Assembly (NCBI RefSeq): GCF_008831285.2
Contig: NC_045143.1
Span: 19,493,655 to 19,557,654, forward strand
Reading direction: 5' to 3'
Length of the DNA stretch: 64,000 bases
DNA from: Nymphaea colorata
Taxonomy: Eukaryota > Streptophyta > Magnoliopsida > Nymphaeales > Nymphaeaceae
Positions 47,611-60,643 of this stretch are shown here, one piece after another (position 1 is the first letter of the stretch; each line of letters starts with the position of its first letter). Below the pieces are notes generated by a model. That model was given only the letters and a program-made list of their open reading frames with translations. It did no database searches and was not told where the DNA came from. A program made the position numbers and the translations under genes.

Positions 47611-48380
47611 ATGGATGAACTACAAAGAAGTTATTATATTGCACTGTTTCCATGTAAGGTTGAATATGGATCCATCAATATAGACAATCCTGAGACAACT
47701 GACAGTAACTTACCACACACAAGCATTGAAACAAATACTTATGGGCTGAGCAATTCAGCTGTAGAAAGAACGAAGAATGGAATTTTCATGCCTTTGATAT
47801 CAGAGAAAGATGGCTACATTAGTATCTATGATGCTATCAAGTATGGAGCTCACACAGACTCCAGAGATGCCCAAGGAAGAACTGCTGCTCTCCATATTGC
47901 AGTTTTTACAAAGAACATAGAGATGAACAAGTTACTGCTAGAGTGTGGAGCAAATATGGACAAACCAGATGCCAATGGGAAAACACCAATGATGTTGGCT
48001 AATGAGCAAGGCAATAAAGACATTCAAACTCTCTTCAAGAAGTATAGGAACCTGGACCAAAGGAAACTACAGACAGCAGGGGAAGAGGGAAGGGAAGACA
48101 TGATGGCCCATAAATAGCTACAAATAAGTGGAGGCTTCAGGACAGCGACTCAATGCCTGACACGGTTGGTGGCCCTTCAATTCCAAATAATAGCAGCAGA
48201 ATTGGTACAGAAACCTTGAGAATTTTCAAGAAAAGGGCTTCCATTCATATGCACAGGGAGATGACAGAGACTTCAAGACAACATGGAAAACTAATAAATC
48301 TACCCGATACTTTGGAAGAACTTCTCGAAGTTGGTCGTAAGTATTACTGTTGGCACCAAAAGCAAGAAAGTTTATACTGA
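47611..48380 (+). pseudogene. Shaker K+ channel C terminus (ankyrin + KHA), broken
   Basis: Frame 1 (47611-48117) has ankyrin repeats like those of AKT1-type plant inward K+ channels: RTAALHIAVFTKNIEMNKLL, then ECGANMDKPDANGKTP and NEQGNKDIQTLF. A stop follows at 48115. A second frame (to 48380) carries the start of the KHA domain: RASIHMHREM and HGKLINLPDTLEELLEVG. One frameshift near 48110 separates them. A consensus donor (gtaagt) sits at 48339, about where KHA domains continue in another exon. No pore, voltage sensor or cyclic-nucleotide domain is present anywhere in the window. It lies between the two halves of the minus-strand Copia element. Confidence 0.85.
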
Positions 48381-49490
<1,110 letters not shown>

Positions 49491-50560
49491 CTGGTTGCTA
49501 TAGTTACTTTTCAAAAATGATATAGCAAGCCTTTCTTTCTCAAGAAGCGTGCCACATTGTGTATGTATTATATTTTCTTTGCAAAGAAGTTTAAACGCAT
49601 TAGAAACACATTCACCTTTTCTATGAATACAAATTGTTTTCATTGGTAGACCGCTTTTTTAAACTAGCACTTTGAATTCTTTGAATTTGTCAAACGCATC
49701 AGATTTTTTGAGCTAGAAAATAGACCCAATTTATATTGTATAATCATCTTCTTCATTGAATTATAAATATCAACATGAACATGATCAAATGGTCTCCTAT
49801 CTCCCCATGCTTTTCCTATTAAAAATGGATTTCGTTGTGGTTTTCCAAAAACACAACATTCACAAACTTTAACAGCAATAAAAATAAATGGCAAACCATG
49901 CACTATATTCTTTTGATTTAATAATTTCAAAACAATATAATCCAAATGCCCTAATAGTAGGTGCCACAATTTTAACTGATTGTCGACACTAACCAATAAT
50001 GAATATGTGTCCATAATTGCAACTTCAAGTGGAAATAACCTATTTTGTGGCATGGGAGTTTTTACTATTATGATGCCAGCCCTCTTATTATTTATTTCAT
50101 CATAAAAATAAACCAAATATTTTTTTGGATTAGCTGACGACAAGCTGGATATGAAATAAATATCTTGCATAAATATTTCTTTATGTGATTTTATTTTTAC
50201 AACAATAGGACTTTTTCTTTCTACTTTTAGTTATCATCATCTAAGCTGGCCTTTAGCTTTACTGATTCATGAAACTTTTTAAAAAACTCTATCTTTGATG
50301 TCATGTGATTGCTGCAACCAATGAATAAAAACCAAGCCTCTTTTTTGCAATTGACAACACTTGTAAGAAACAAATTAGTATCATCCTCTACAATACTTGT
50401 ATGTTGCTTATTTTTCTTAAACCGATTTGCCTTGATATGCTCAAATTTCTCGCAATGAAAACACTGCTTTGCTTTATAGTTTGGTCTATATGTATTTAGT
50501 TCCTCAGAGAATTCTGCATCGTGCCTTCCATGTTCTAGAGAGAGAGAGAGAGAGAGAGAG
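49491..50560 (-). pseudogene. Copia gag end, protease, GAG-pre-integrase, integrase N part
   Basis: Minus-strand pieces: zinc-knuckle relic KCFHCEKFEHIK near 50460; protease-like CSNHMT at about 50320; then 50170-49664 with LWHLLLGHLDYIVLKLL and CECCVFGKPQRNPF (the HHCC zinc region) and HVDIYNSMKK (integrase start); frameshifts; then KGECVSNAFKLLCKENIIH (about 49600). Homology fades near 49500. Several frame changes. Confidence 0.8.
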
Positions 50561-51422
50561 ATGAGTCATCCAATTTTTTCATATTAGAATATATATATAT
50601 ATGACTTGGATTTTTTCAGCCAGTCAGATGCTCTGACCTTTCATGAATGCAGTTCAATGCAACTAAATGCAGGTGGATGCATTGCATCGACCTGCGGCGG
50701 GGGTAAGGAGGAATGAGTCCTTGCTTGATTATGGCTTTGAAGGATAGAACGACAAAGGTTTATTTTTTATGTTGGTGCCATGGCAAACTTATGCTTTGAG
50801 ATTTTGTAAGTTGTTTCAGTTGCATTTGTGCGCCCAATCTATCGCAAAGCTATTTGAAGGCCTTTGGTGCTATGTTAATGGAGCCATTATGGAACCCAAG
50901 CTCAAGCTTACAAAGTTTGAAAATGGTGAAGTCAAAGTTCTTGAAGGCCACGAAAGATGGTAGAACAGCATAAACAATCCTCAAAGAGTGATAACAATTT
51001 TGCAAAAAAATTGGGTATCAAACTTTAAGCATCACTCTAACCTTCACATGTAATACAGTACAAGTATAACCCATCAGCAATCCTTTATCTCTATAGGATG
51101 CACAAGATATGTCTTTACAATTTCAAGACTTACAAGGTTCTATGCGAAAATTTTGCTTTTAAGACATTATGAAATTGTAATTCACATTTAACTGCAGAAG
51201 CAGCTTTAGCTACATGCACTTCTAGTACTGCCAACAAGTGAACACCTTCAGGATCTATAGCTGATCCTTTATTCCATCAAATCTATCCTTCCTGTCATCC
51301 AAGTATAGACAACTGAGATTCCTCTTTCCAACCAGTGCTGTTAATTTCCATTGTCTTGTTCCCTTGCTCAAACCATAGGCAAGAGGATAGACTCCAGGAA
51401 GAGTCGATGTGCATTTTTAGTT
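50561..51422. other. Intergenic
   Basis: An (AG)n tract at 50537-50561 and a short (TA)n near 50590. The plus ORF at 50769-50963 is not recognised. Confidence 0.4.
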
Positions 51423-51674
51423 TCAAGTTTGGGAATTGCTCATGGACACACATAACTTGATCAGATTAATCTTTAATTCTTTTCTGACATCATACAATAT
51501 ACTGACAGTACTCCATTTATGGTGATCCAATTGAACCTTTACGCCTTCCTCTTGCATTCTTCCAAAAAGAGAGAAAGATCTTCCACCTTGGCCATGGACA
51601 ACACCTGAAATTATTGAATTCCATATCACACTGTGAACAGCAGACTCAATGCAGTAACATTGTGATTGTGGCAT
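51423..51674 (-). pseudogene. Possible pentatricopeptide repeat (PPR) fragment
   Basis: The minus-strand frame starting at 51674 includes VIWNSIISGVVHGQGG and SLFGRMQEEGVK, which match the repeat pattern of plant PPR proteins (WNSMISG...A..LF..M...GV). Only about 1.5 repeats are present and the following residues diverge. A chance resemblance is possible. Confidence 0.4.
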
Positions 51675-54117
51675 GTTAAACTGAACTTAAACAAATATAT
51701 TCCTCTCATAGGTTCCGTTGAAAATTTTTATTGAAAACTTGCACACATACCATGAAATGATTTTCCAACTTTTGGAGCATCAACTAGGAAGTATACTTTC
51801 AAAGTACATGTTATGGTGATATTTCCAAACGTTTCAATTTCAAGGATAGGATTAGAGCATGTCTAAACTTTTCAGAATTGACATAGCCTTCAATAAAGTC
51901 ACCATAAATATCAACTTGCATGTTACTGTCAGACTTGTTCACTGTCCATGTTTTGTTGTCATATGCACATAAGGAGTACTTTATTAAGCTGATGAAAGGA
52001 TATGTTTTTCTCATGTATTAGCAGATGATGAATTTACTGCTGAAGTTTCATTCAACATACTTAATTAACCATTCCCCCTCTTAGCCACTAGAGATTAGCA
52101 TTCTTTTTTGGGCAGGTCATGTTTGATATGTTTCCAGAACAATGGATGGTAACCTCTTGCTCTACAATGTGGATGTAGACCACTGCAACTATTACTGACA
52201 ATCTTAAGCTGATAACATCCACCAAATTATGAACATTTTTTGTACACATTTAGTTGATATAACTAAGCTGTGGACCATTTGGGCCTCACACCTGCTCTAT
52301 GCTCACCTAATTATCCATTCATTATGACTGTCCATTTTAATATAATCTCATGATCAATTTTAAACTGATGTTTAGTATAGCTGTTTGAGCAAAGAAGAGA
52401 ATACTTCATTTTGTCTGGAAGTTTAAACATGCCTGTATGTGGTTCTAATCTATGAACCCAGTTTTGGCTTTTCAATTTTTAGCTATACAGATCGTGACCT
52501 ATGGCCTTATTCATGTGAATGATGTGAAATATTGCTTTAACAATAAATACACATGCACCTTACACTTTACAGTAGAGTCATGCTTTCTCCCTTCCCTATA
52601 ACATCTACCAAAGTTACACACACGCACACACACATCTGCTATTTATATATATGGTTCTCACACCTAACTGGAGGCTTTTAAGTTAAAATTAGGAAGTAAC
52701 TTTAGTAAAACAAGTTACACACATTCTTCAAGACACTTCTTATCAAAAAACATCCTCATTGTTCATGATTCTAACATAAGAGGCACTTGCCAGGATTTGG
52801 AAGTCTCTCGATTGAAGGATCCCAAGAGCATCCAAACCTTCAAAGGGACCTTTTTGACAAATTTGAACATATCTTTTTCTAAATGCACTAGGATGGCTGT
52901 GGTTCACTAACCGTGTCAACATGTTTACTCAGCAGTCAGCATCAATCCATTATAAGATTTAAATTATAGCGTCATGAAAATTGCACAGCTTGCAATTCAT
53001 AAATATGGGTGCTGGGAAATTCAATATAGAAAAAACTTTGGGTTCAACACTGAAAATAACTAAACAAACAATATTAAACGTGACATGACTTAGTTTCCTT
53101 ACTGTGAATATCTTAAGAAAAACAAGGGCATACAACCATAAATTAGATACTGACAGCCACAAGTACTATGTTTGTCTCTGTCATTTTCATCCTCTTCTCC
53201 CCTTAATGAAAGAAGAAAAAAAAATGAAAAGTCATGATTGTGGATAGTTAGGATCATGTGCTTACATGTGCATCTATGAAACATGGGTACAGCTACAACG
53301 ACCAAGTACTTGTGTCGACATGGGTTAACAAGGGTGCGGGTACGGGTGCAGGCCTGGACACTACAACCTTAATTTTTTATTTTTTATTTTTTTTGAGTAC
53401 CTTTTGTGTATATTTTAGCAATCTTCATTCAGTAATATATTTTTTATGAATATAACCAATGAATTTATGTGTTTATTTAGGTAAAATTTTATTATTATAC
53501 ATATAAATATGCAAGAGATCCTCGGCTAGCAAGGTGGACTCGCATCACAAGGGCACATCAAAACTTGGTTGATGGTTTACAAGGCATTACATATAAGGTT
53601 AACTTTTTAACTGGAAGGACAAGTTGCCGTTCACCTTTTGAACAAAATAAATGTACAAAAGCAGCTTATGAACCATCAATCAATTGAAAGAGAGCTTACA
53701 CACACGCAACATACATGCTTTTCCTAAAACTTTCTGAAGCTAGTTGTACAAAATTAAACACCAGAACTTGGCATGTCAAACTTCACACCTAATGCCAGTA
53801 TTTGAAACTCTGGACCTGTTTTGTATATAAACACAAGGTTATAGTGAGCAATGTGTATATTTTTATTGATTATTGACTATTGTGGGAGAAAGAACATGTG
53901 CAGCAGTAACATGAATATTCGTCATGTTAAAAAAAAAATCTAGAGCTATAACATATTTGGCACATTTGCATTAGGATTTTATCATGTACAATCAGGAAAT
54001 TATCAAATCAAAACGATTTCTTAGCAGAAACAAATTCAAATATTAAAAGATTCATTCCAGAAGAAGTATATGAATCTCTTAACTGCATGCATTAGAAAAA
54101 TGTTGAAGCAAAGGCGA
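51675..54117. other. Intergenic, 3' flank of the MATE gene
   Basis: AT-rich with no recognised gene. The right end should contain the 3' UTR of the minus-strand MATE gene. Confidence 0.5.
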
Positions 54118-55941
54118 TCAACTTCTCAAGAAACTCCAAGGTCCACTTGCTGTGCCAATCCTGCATAGAAGGTATAAATATTGTTAAATTTATCTGTTAA
54201 AAGCTATCTCTAAGAAGCAAGACGTTATATGTACATACACGCATAGTCACAGATGCAACTCTGTATGTGTGTGCACTTCCCTCATGGATGTGCACTTCCC
54301 TCATGGACCCATAACCTGTTATTTTTCAAGTTTATTTCCCAAAAAACACATTGATGAATTTTATCTTTCAGTTCCAAATCACAGAAGTTAATGAAGAAAC
54401 ATGCTTTTAGATGTGCACTTAGGATTTACAAACCAAAAGGTTGAAACTCTGTGCAAAACCCTAAACCTATCATTGTAAAATTTGAATCTACAATAAAAAG
54501 AATATTTGATCTTTTTGATTTTTAGATTTCTGATAGAAGGATGCACTTGTACATTAGACTGCACTCCCTACAGCATAAAATCCTGGGGCTAGTGACATTG
54601 GCATTGCCTCTAGGGTGTATGCCTGCTTAGGCTTAACCCCAGAGGGTCTTTAACTATTTTCCTGACAGCCAAAGCTTAATCCTCTGCACCAACTCCATTC
54701 AGGCTATAATTGTTTTTCTGTTGATTCCTAGGTTTTCAAATACTTGTATGAATAAGGTCAGCTTGTCCTAAACCTATTAGGGTAGAAAAGTTTTTTTTCA
54801 TGTACATATACATAAATATATAAAGCTAAACAACAGACAGTCCTTCAGAAGTCAAGCATGTTTTTGTGTGAAATGTTCCTATTTGTACTCAATACACGCC
54901 CACACCCACATAGATGTGCATATGCATGAGTATATGTATGTACATATTGGAGAGAAAGAGAGAGAGAGAAAGGGAGGAATTTATAAACCTCCACAATCCA
55001 GCAAACATTCGAAGAGTCATGTAAATTGTCAATCCAATCCAGATGCCAACAAAACCATGTGTCGCTGACAAAATCAGTAAAGCAAAGATGCTGAAAACGG
55101 CAACCAAAACCTGGAAAAAGAGAATGCCAGCTGTTTTAGTTTGTCACTATACGAGGCAGTAAGTAAAACAAGTTAGACAATGGAATCCTTAGAACATATT
55201 TTAAATTGCATTTGCAAAACTTTTTCGCATAAATATGTGAACGTCCAAGCCTTTTGATATTTACCCAAGACCATAAAATGCATCCTCAAGTCCATTGTTG
55301 GTACATTACCAAAATAAACAAAAGTATCCATGCTCACCATAGAGTATGCTGAATAAGCAAAATCGGATGCTCCAAAATTGATTCCATCGAACACAAAGGC
55401 GATTGAGTTAATAGGTTGAGTGACAGCAACAAACTGATCATTGCAAGCAGTTAGTGTACAGCCCAATGTTGGAACAGTAAATGAAAAATATGCATATAGT
55501 AAGTTTAGATTTCCAGATACTATTTGGTGGCTAGATATGGGCAGCCAGTCTGCCACATAAGGCCACAGTTTGAGGCATTGACAGGTTCCAAGCTACATAA
55601 TGAGCCTGTTACTTAAGAGGGGGATGAAATCCCCAAAACTTGTGGAAGCTTTTGCGAAAAAGAATATAGCTAAGCTTCAGGCCATGAGGCTGCCCCAATG
55701 TGGATTCAATCCCGAACCATGTGCAAGGCAGAAAACATGTCCACTACAGGATAATCAAAGCTCTGATTCCAATCAGTCATTACTCAAAATACAAGATAAC
55801 TGACATCACATACTATGCACATACCGGGATTCCAATATGCATAAGCTGTATAACATTAGGATCCTTTGTAAATAATCTTGACGCATACTGCAAGCCAACT
55901 CCAAGAACTACTGAAAGAATCAGCCCAAGTACAAAACCAAG
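54118..55941 (-). CDS. MATE transporter, FRD3/AtMATE (DTX42/43)-like, last four exons
   Basis: Exons on the minus strand are 55825-55941 (39 codons), 55338-55433 (32), 54989-55110 (40 + 2 nt) and 54118-54160, GT-AG with agreeing phases. The product is the C-terminal ~126 residues of a multidrug and toxic compound extrusion protein: LGFVLGLILSVVLGVGLQYA, FTKDPNVIQLMHIGIP, VTQPINSIAFVFDGINFGAS, YSAYSM, ATHGFVGIWIGLTIYMTLR, and the end RIGTASGPWSFLRS. These strings are those of the citrate-exporting DTX42/43 group rather than other MATE clades. The N-terminal ~75% is not seen up to 64000, where the sequence is retroelement-rich. Either the upstream exons lie beyond the window or the gene is truncated. 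The visible exons are intact. Confidence 0.88.
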
Positions 55942-57500
55942 CTGCAGAATTTGTGATGATTAGCAGTCAGCATTCAGATATAAAGTTTCCTAATTAACAC
56001 CTCTAACTTTAATTATTTGCTAGAAATTCAATATCTCCATCGATTTGTAAGCAAATTTCTACGATGCAGCTACCCAACTCAATTCTCAATTTAGTCCAAT
56101 TAAAAAAGAAAAGGTTTCATTCTTAGAAGTGGCAGTCAGTCCCTATAAAGAACACTCAATCTAGTTGCAACTTATACACAACTTAAAAAATTTCAATTGA
56201 GAATTTCAAGAATAAGTTGTTAAAACCAATGGTGAACCATTGCAGAGAACAATTGAAAAACTACAGTTTTGATGTTTCGAAAGAGTACAAAGTGCCTCTC
56301 CAAGAGGCACCCACCTAGTTGCTCATAAAGGCATCAACAGTCCTGGATGGAAGGTTAGCACTTAGAAAACCATGTTGTTGATGCTTTCAGTAACAAAGGA
56401 AAGAACAAGTGGCATGTCCAGAAACCGATACTTCATATTTTCCATTTTTCCCTTTCGAATGCATTCCTCGTTTACCTATGAGATACCTGTTTCAACTATT
56501 TTCTCTGTAACTGTAGTAGATAGAAATATATTCAAGGATGACTAATTTCATACTTTTTTCCTGTGATGAATGAAGAAATAGAAGAACCCATTCTTAAGGT
56601 CTCTATCACATATGTAGATATAGGCCTCGCATGCATGTTAATGTACTTAATAGGACGCAGCTATTTTCTCGAAATAGAATGCAATCAGATGGCTATCTAT
56701 CATGCATCTCTATACAACATACATGCATATATACGTGTATACAAATGCTTAATAATCTATTTCACATGGGTACATGTAAAAGGTCACCATATGTGTCAGT
56801 ATGCCAAAACTGGGACGCAGGTGCAGCGACATAGGTGGGATGTTTTGGATAGGGTTTGGGTTACACCCAATACAAAATGTAAAACGTTAGAAACTTAAGC
56901 ATCACAACATCCCTGTTCAACACTCTCTAACACTTTCCCCACCTTTCAGTTCACAATCAACATGACAATTATGACTGGCCGCAAAAGAAATGGTAAACAA
57001 CCAGTGACAACTGGTGATGTGCAGCAACAGATGCCAGCAGCCAGAATTACAATTTGACTGGTTTCCAGTGGCCACATAGATGCTGAAAAATCTGGTTAGG
57101 GTCTGCCTAACCCCATCTTACCAATCAACAGAGATTAAGAGAGAGGTTATTGGCGAGAGGAAGACCAGCCAGATGGTCACAAACCAAAGAATGTTCCAGC
57201 TGGTAGGCAAGCAGCAAGAGAGAGGTAGAGGATCAGCACATATGAGAGACATTGGGGGGAACAAGGATTTCACTTGTGCATTTCTTGTCATATTTTCCTT
57301 TTGTCTCATTACACATTGTAAATAAAACAATTACCAAAACATGCTCAATTTTGCCCATGCTACAAACAAGTGTTATCTTTTACAGGCATTTGGTTTATTT
57401 CACATACATATATTTCCAATATACTTCAAATACTAAATGGCGCTCACTGACACTAAATTTCACATATATTTCAAATGCAAAATATATTGATTGGTGCATT

Positions 57501-57539
<39 letters not shown>

Positions 57540-57541
57540 CA
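55942..57541. other. Probable intron of the MATE gene
   Basis: No further MATE exon was found here. Short ORFs without motifs. It ends in a (TA)n tract at 57507-57539, directly at the border of the Copia element. Confidence 0.45.
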
Positions 57542-57832
57542 CGTTGGAGCATAGAGCCTGATCCATACTTGATAGCCTTCCCTAATTTCTGTAAAGGCAT
57601 TTATGTCTTTTTTTTCTTTGCGGGTTTTGCCTTAATCTCATGTTTATGAGGGAACCGTTTTGGCTTGTATAATTTTCATGATAGTGAAAACTGCTCTGTG
57701 TAGCGGCTGTGGATGTAGGAGAACATTGCCTCCAAACCACGTAAAATCTTTGTGTTTCTTTCTCTCTTTCTCTTCTTCTGATTTGATTCTCTTGGTGCAT
57801 AAAGAGAGTGTGAGAGAGCCGAGTTCCTAACA
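57542..57832 (+). repeat. 5' LTR of Copia A
   Basis: It matches the 3' LTR across its length, with shared blocks including gatagccttccctaattt, gatagtgaaaactgctct and ccacgtaaaatctttgtg. It starts cgttgg where the 3' copy has tgttag and ends cctaaca. By eye there are several dozen differences and small indels, so the insertion is not recent. Confidence 0.88.
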
Positions 57833-57834
57833 AC

Positions 57835-57846
57835 TAGTATCAGAGC
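57835..57846 (+). other. Primer-binding site of Copia A
   Basis: tagtatcagagc just inside the 5' LTR differs by one base from tggtatcagagc, the complement of the 3' end of plant initiator tRNA-Met. Confidence 0.8.
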
Positions 57847-57878
57847 TTGGTTTGTGCTTGAGAGGAACAGTGGGAGCA

Positions 57879-58443
57879 ATGGCGAAGGAAGAATGAAAGG
57901 TGAAGATCGAGAAGTTCGATGGCAAAGATTTTGGATTCTGGAGGATGCAGATCAAAGACTATTTACATCAGAAGAAACTACATCAGCCCCTCATCGTAGT
58001 GAAGCTGACAGCAATGCCGTTGGATGATTGGCAGTTGCTAGATAGACAGGCGCTTGGAGTCGTTTGCTTAATACTGGCCAAGAATGTCACCTTCAATATC
58101 GTCAATGAGAAGACCACCGCAGGCTTAATGAAGGCGCTATCATATATGTATGAAAAACCCTCTGCTTCTAATAAGGTTTATCTGATGCATCATTTATTTA
58201 ATTTGAAGATGGCTGAGGGTGCTTCTGTCAATGATCACATAAATGAGTTTAATGTTGTCACGTCTCAATTGAGTTCTGTGGACATTAAATTTAATGATGA
58301 AGTTCAAGCCTTGATTCTTTTGTCATCGCTGCCTGAGGTTGGTGTGCGACTGTGACTGCAGTGAGTAGTTCTCACGGGTCTAATAAGTTGAAATTTAGCA
58401 GTGTTGGAGACCTAATATTGAGTGAAGATGTTCGTAGAAAAAA
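57879..58443 (+). pseudogene. Copia A gag, with early stop
   Basis: The ATG at 57879 is followed by an in-frame TGA at codon 6 (57894), where CGA is likely ancestral. After it the frame is open to 58355: FDGKDFGFWRMQIKDYLHQK, then LDDWQLLDRQALGVVCLIL, YMYEKPSASNKVYLMHHLFN and DHINEFNVVTSQLSSVD, typical of Copia gag (UBN2/retrotran_gag). A further frame change at about 58350 precedes SEDVRRKNQEK. Confidence 0.9.
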
Positions 58444-58566
58444 CCAAGAGAAACTTTTGCTTTTGCCCTGAACATGCAATGTAGGGGAAGGATGAACCAA
58501 TGCAGTCAAGAAAGAGGCAGATGTAAATCGAAAGGAAGAAGTCAATCCAAACCTCGAGGAGAAGGA

Positions 58567-58608
58567 TGTTGGGGCTGTGGAAAACCGGGTCACCAAAAAA
58601 GGGATTGC
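58567..58608 (+). pseudogene. Copia A zinc knuckle
   Basis: CWGCGKPGHQKRDC fits CX2CX4HX4C, the nucleic-acid-binding knuckle at the gag end. A stop follows shortly after. Confidence 0.9.
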
Positions 58609-58689
58609 AGATTACTGAAAAGGGAAAACCAAAGGTAGGAAGAGAAAACTGCAAATGCTGCCACAAAGGGCATACATGATGCTCTAGCC

Positions 58690-58941
58690 TTGAATCTGCA
58701 TAGCTCCATTGAATCTTGGATTCTAGATTCTGGTGCATTTTTTCACTCCACTTTATGTAAGGAAAGTATGCAAAATTACATTGCAGGCAACTTTAGAAAG
58801 GCCTATCTTGCAGATGATGAACCACTAGATATTATGGGGAAGGGCGATGTCCACATAGGAATGCAAAATGAGCATGTGTGGAAACTGAAGGATGTCAAAC
58901 ATGTTCTAGGTCTAAGGAGAAATCTGAATTCTGTACGTTAG
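58690..58941 (+). pseudogene. Copia A aspartic protease
   Basis: WILDSGAFFHST has the DSGA active site of Copia proteases. VKHVLGLRRNLNSVR matches the conserved end. The stop at 58941 breaks the link to the next domain. Confidence 0.85.
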
Positions 58942-58975
58942 ACTATGAGGGGTATGTCACTATGTTTGTTGGAGG

Positions 58976-59323
58976 ATGTGGGAAGATAACCAAAGGTGCA
59001 ATGGTTATAGCATGGAGCACAAACTAGGTACTTTGCACATGACTGCAGACATTAAGGACACAGTGGTTGTAACAAAATGCGATGACAACTCATTACTATG
59101 GCATTACAGACCTGGACATATGAGTGAAAAAGGAATGAAAATTATGATGACAAAGAACAAGTTGTATGATCTGGAATCTATAGAAGTTGGGCTTCGCGAG
59201 GACTGTATCTTCGGGAAGCAGAAAAGAGTTAGTTTCTCCAAAGTCGGGCGACCACCGAAGAAGGAGAAGTTGGAGTTAGTGCATATAGATGTTTGGGGAC
59301 CAGCCCCTATTCGTTCCCTTTGA
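58976..59323 (+). pseudogene. Copia A GAG-pre-integrase zinc region
   Basis: LLWHYRPGHMSEKGM and EDCIFGKQKRVSFS form the HHCC-type zinc region. LVHIDVWGPAP is the start of the catalytic core with the first Asp. Confidence 0.85.
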
Positions 59324-60000
59324 GCATCCCTTTATTATGTCACATTTATTAATCACAACACCCAAAAGTTATGGGTTTATTTTTTGAAAAATAAATCTAA
59401 TGTCTTTGATACTTTTAAAAGGTGGAAAGCTGAGGTTGAAAATCAAACTGGCAAGAAAGTGATATGTCTACGAACAAATAATGGAGGTGAATATGACAAC
59501 AACAACTTCAAAAACTTTTGAGCAAACAATGAGATTTGAATGCTGAAAACAATTCCGAAGAAATCAAAACAAAATGGAGTTGTTGAACACATGAATAGGA
59601 TTTTGAATGAAAGGGTTACGTGCATGAGATTTCAGTATGGTCTGCCCAAATACTTTCAAACTGATGCCATTACTACTGCTTCAAATCTGATCAATCGTGG
59701 ACCCTCTGTTCCCTTGAATTACAGAATACCTGAAGAAGTCTAGACAAAAAAGGAGGTAAACCTTTCACACTTACGAACCTTTGCTTGTGTTTCTTGTGTG
59801 CATGTTGACTCTAATGACAAAGATAAGTTACATCCAAAGTCGAAGAAATGCGATTTCATTGGTTATGACAATGATGAATTTGGTTATCGCTTCTGAGATG
59901 ATGAAAAAAGAAAAATCATCAAATAGAAGGATGTAATCTTCAATGAAACAAACACTTTACAAAAACAAGGACACTACTGTGTTAAAATATAAATCCTCAC
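59324..60000 (+). pseudogene. Copia A integrase core, inactive
   Basis: After a stop at 59323 the core continues in shifted frames: CLRTNNGGEYDN (about 59468), where RTDNGGEY is usual, so the second catalytic Asp is Asn. Then SKQNGVVEHMNRILNERV (about 59568) with the Glu, and CDFIGYDNDEFGYRF near 59850, followed by stops. Homology ends near 60000. Confidence 0.85.
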
Positions 60001-60048
60001 CAGCACATTGAAGAGGAGTCTCTTAGGATTCCACCTCCTTGTAGAATG

Positions 60049-60422
60049 TGTTAAGATATTTAATGTCCTTGTAACATGTGAAGAGTCTCCTAGGATTCTA
60101 TGTTGTAGTTAATATCCTTGTTATATGTGAAGTCTCCTAGGATTCTATGTTGTAGTTAATATCCTTGTAATATGTGAAGTCTCTTAGGTTTCTATGATGT
60201 AATTAATGTCCTTGGAGCTTGTGAAATCTCATAAGATTCTACGATTGGAGACTCTTAGAATTCTGAAAATGAGATTATAAATAGAGGCCGTGCAAACCAT
60301 TTTGGCTACGGCTTCTTCTCCTCAGTTTCTTCTTGTTTTCATTCTCTCTCTCTCTCTCTATCTCTATCTTCCTGCGTGAGTACTGTTTTCTGGTTACAGA
60401 TATTGGTGCTAGATTTCTATCA
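60049..60422 (+). repeat. 5' LTR of Copia B
   Basis: It starts TGTTAAGATATT and ends TTCTATCA right before the primer-binding site. It has a TATA-like motif (gagattataaatagaggcc) near 60270 and a CT tract at 60343-60366. The left limit is less sure, because gagtctcttaggattcc at 60016 already resembles the internal repeat. Confidence 0.75.
60078..60245 (+). repeat. 47-bp tandem repeats in the LTR of Copia B
   Basis: Copies start at 60078 (49 bp), 60127 (47 bp), 60174 (47 bp) and 60221 (partial), each beginning gtgaa-gtctc. The first two are nearly identical apart from a 2-bp indel. Confidence 0.9.
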
Positions 60423-60643
60423 TGGTATCAGAGCGCCAGGTTACGTTATCTCTACCAAACGAAATGCCCAAACAGGTCTGATCTGGTTAGAACTCTTTTC
60501 TCATCTTGTCTCTATCCTGAATTTACTTTTCTCTTGCGCAATTCTTGTTCCTTTTTCTTCTTGCTTACCTAACGACACATCTTGTTATATCGTGTCTTCT
60601 TTCCCTCTCATCTTCTACCTATATACCATTCCTTTCTGCTGTC

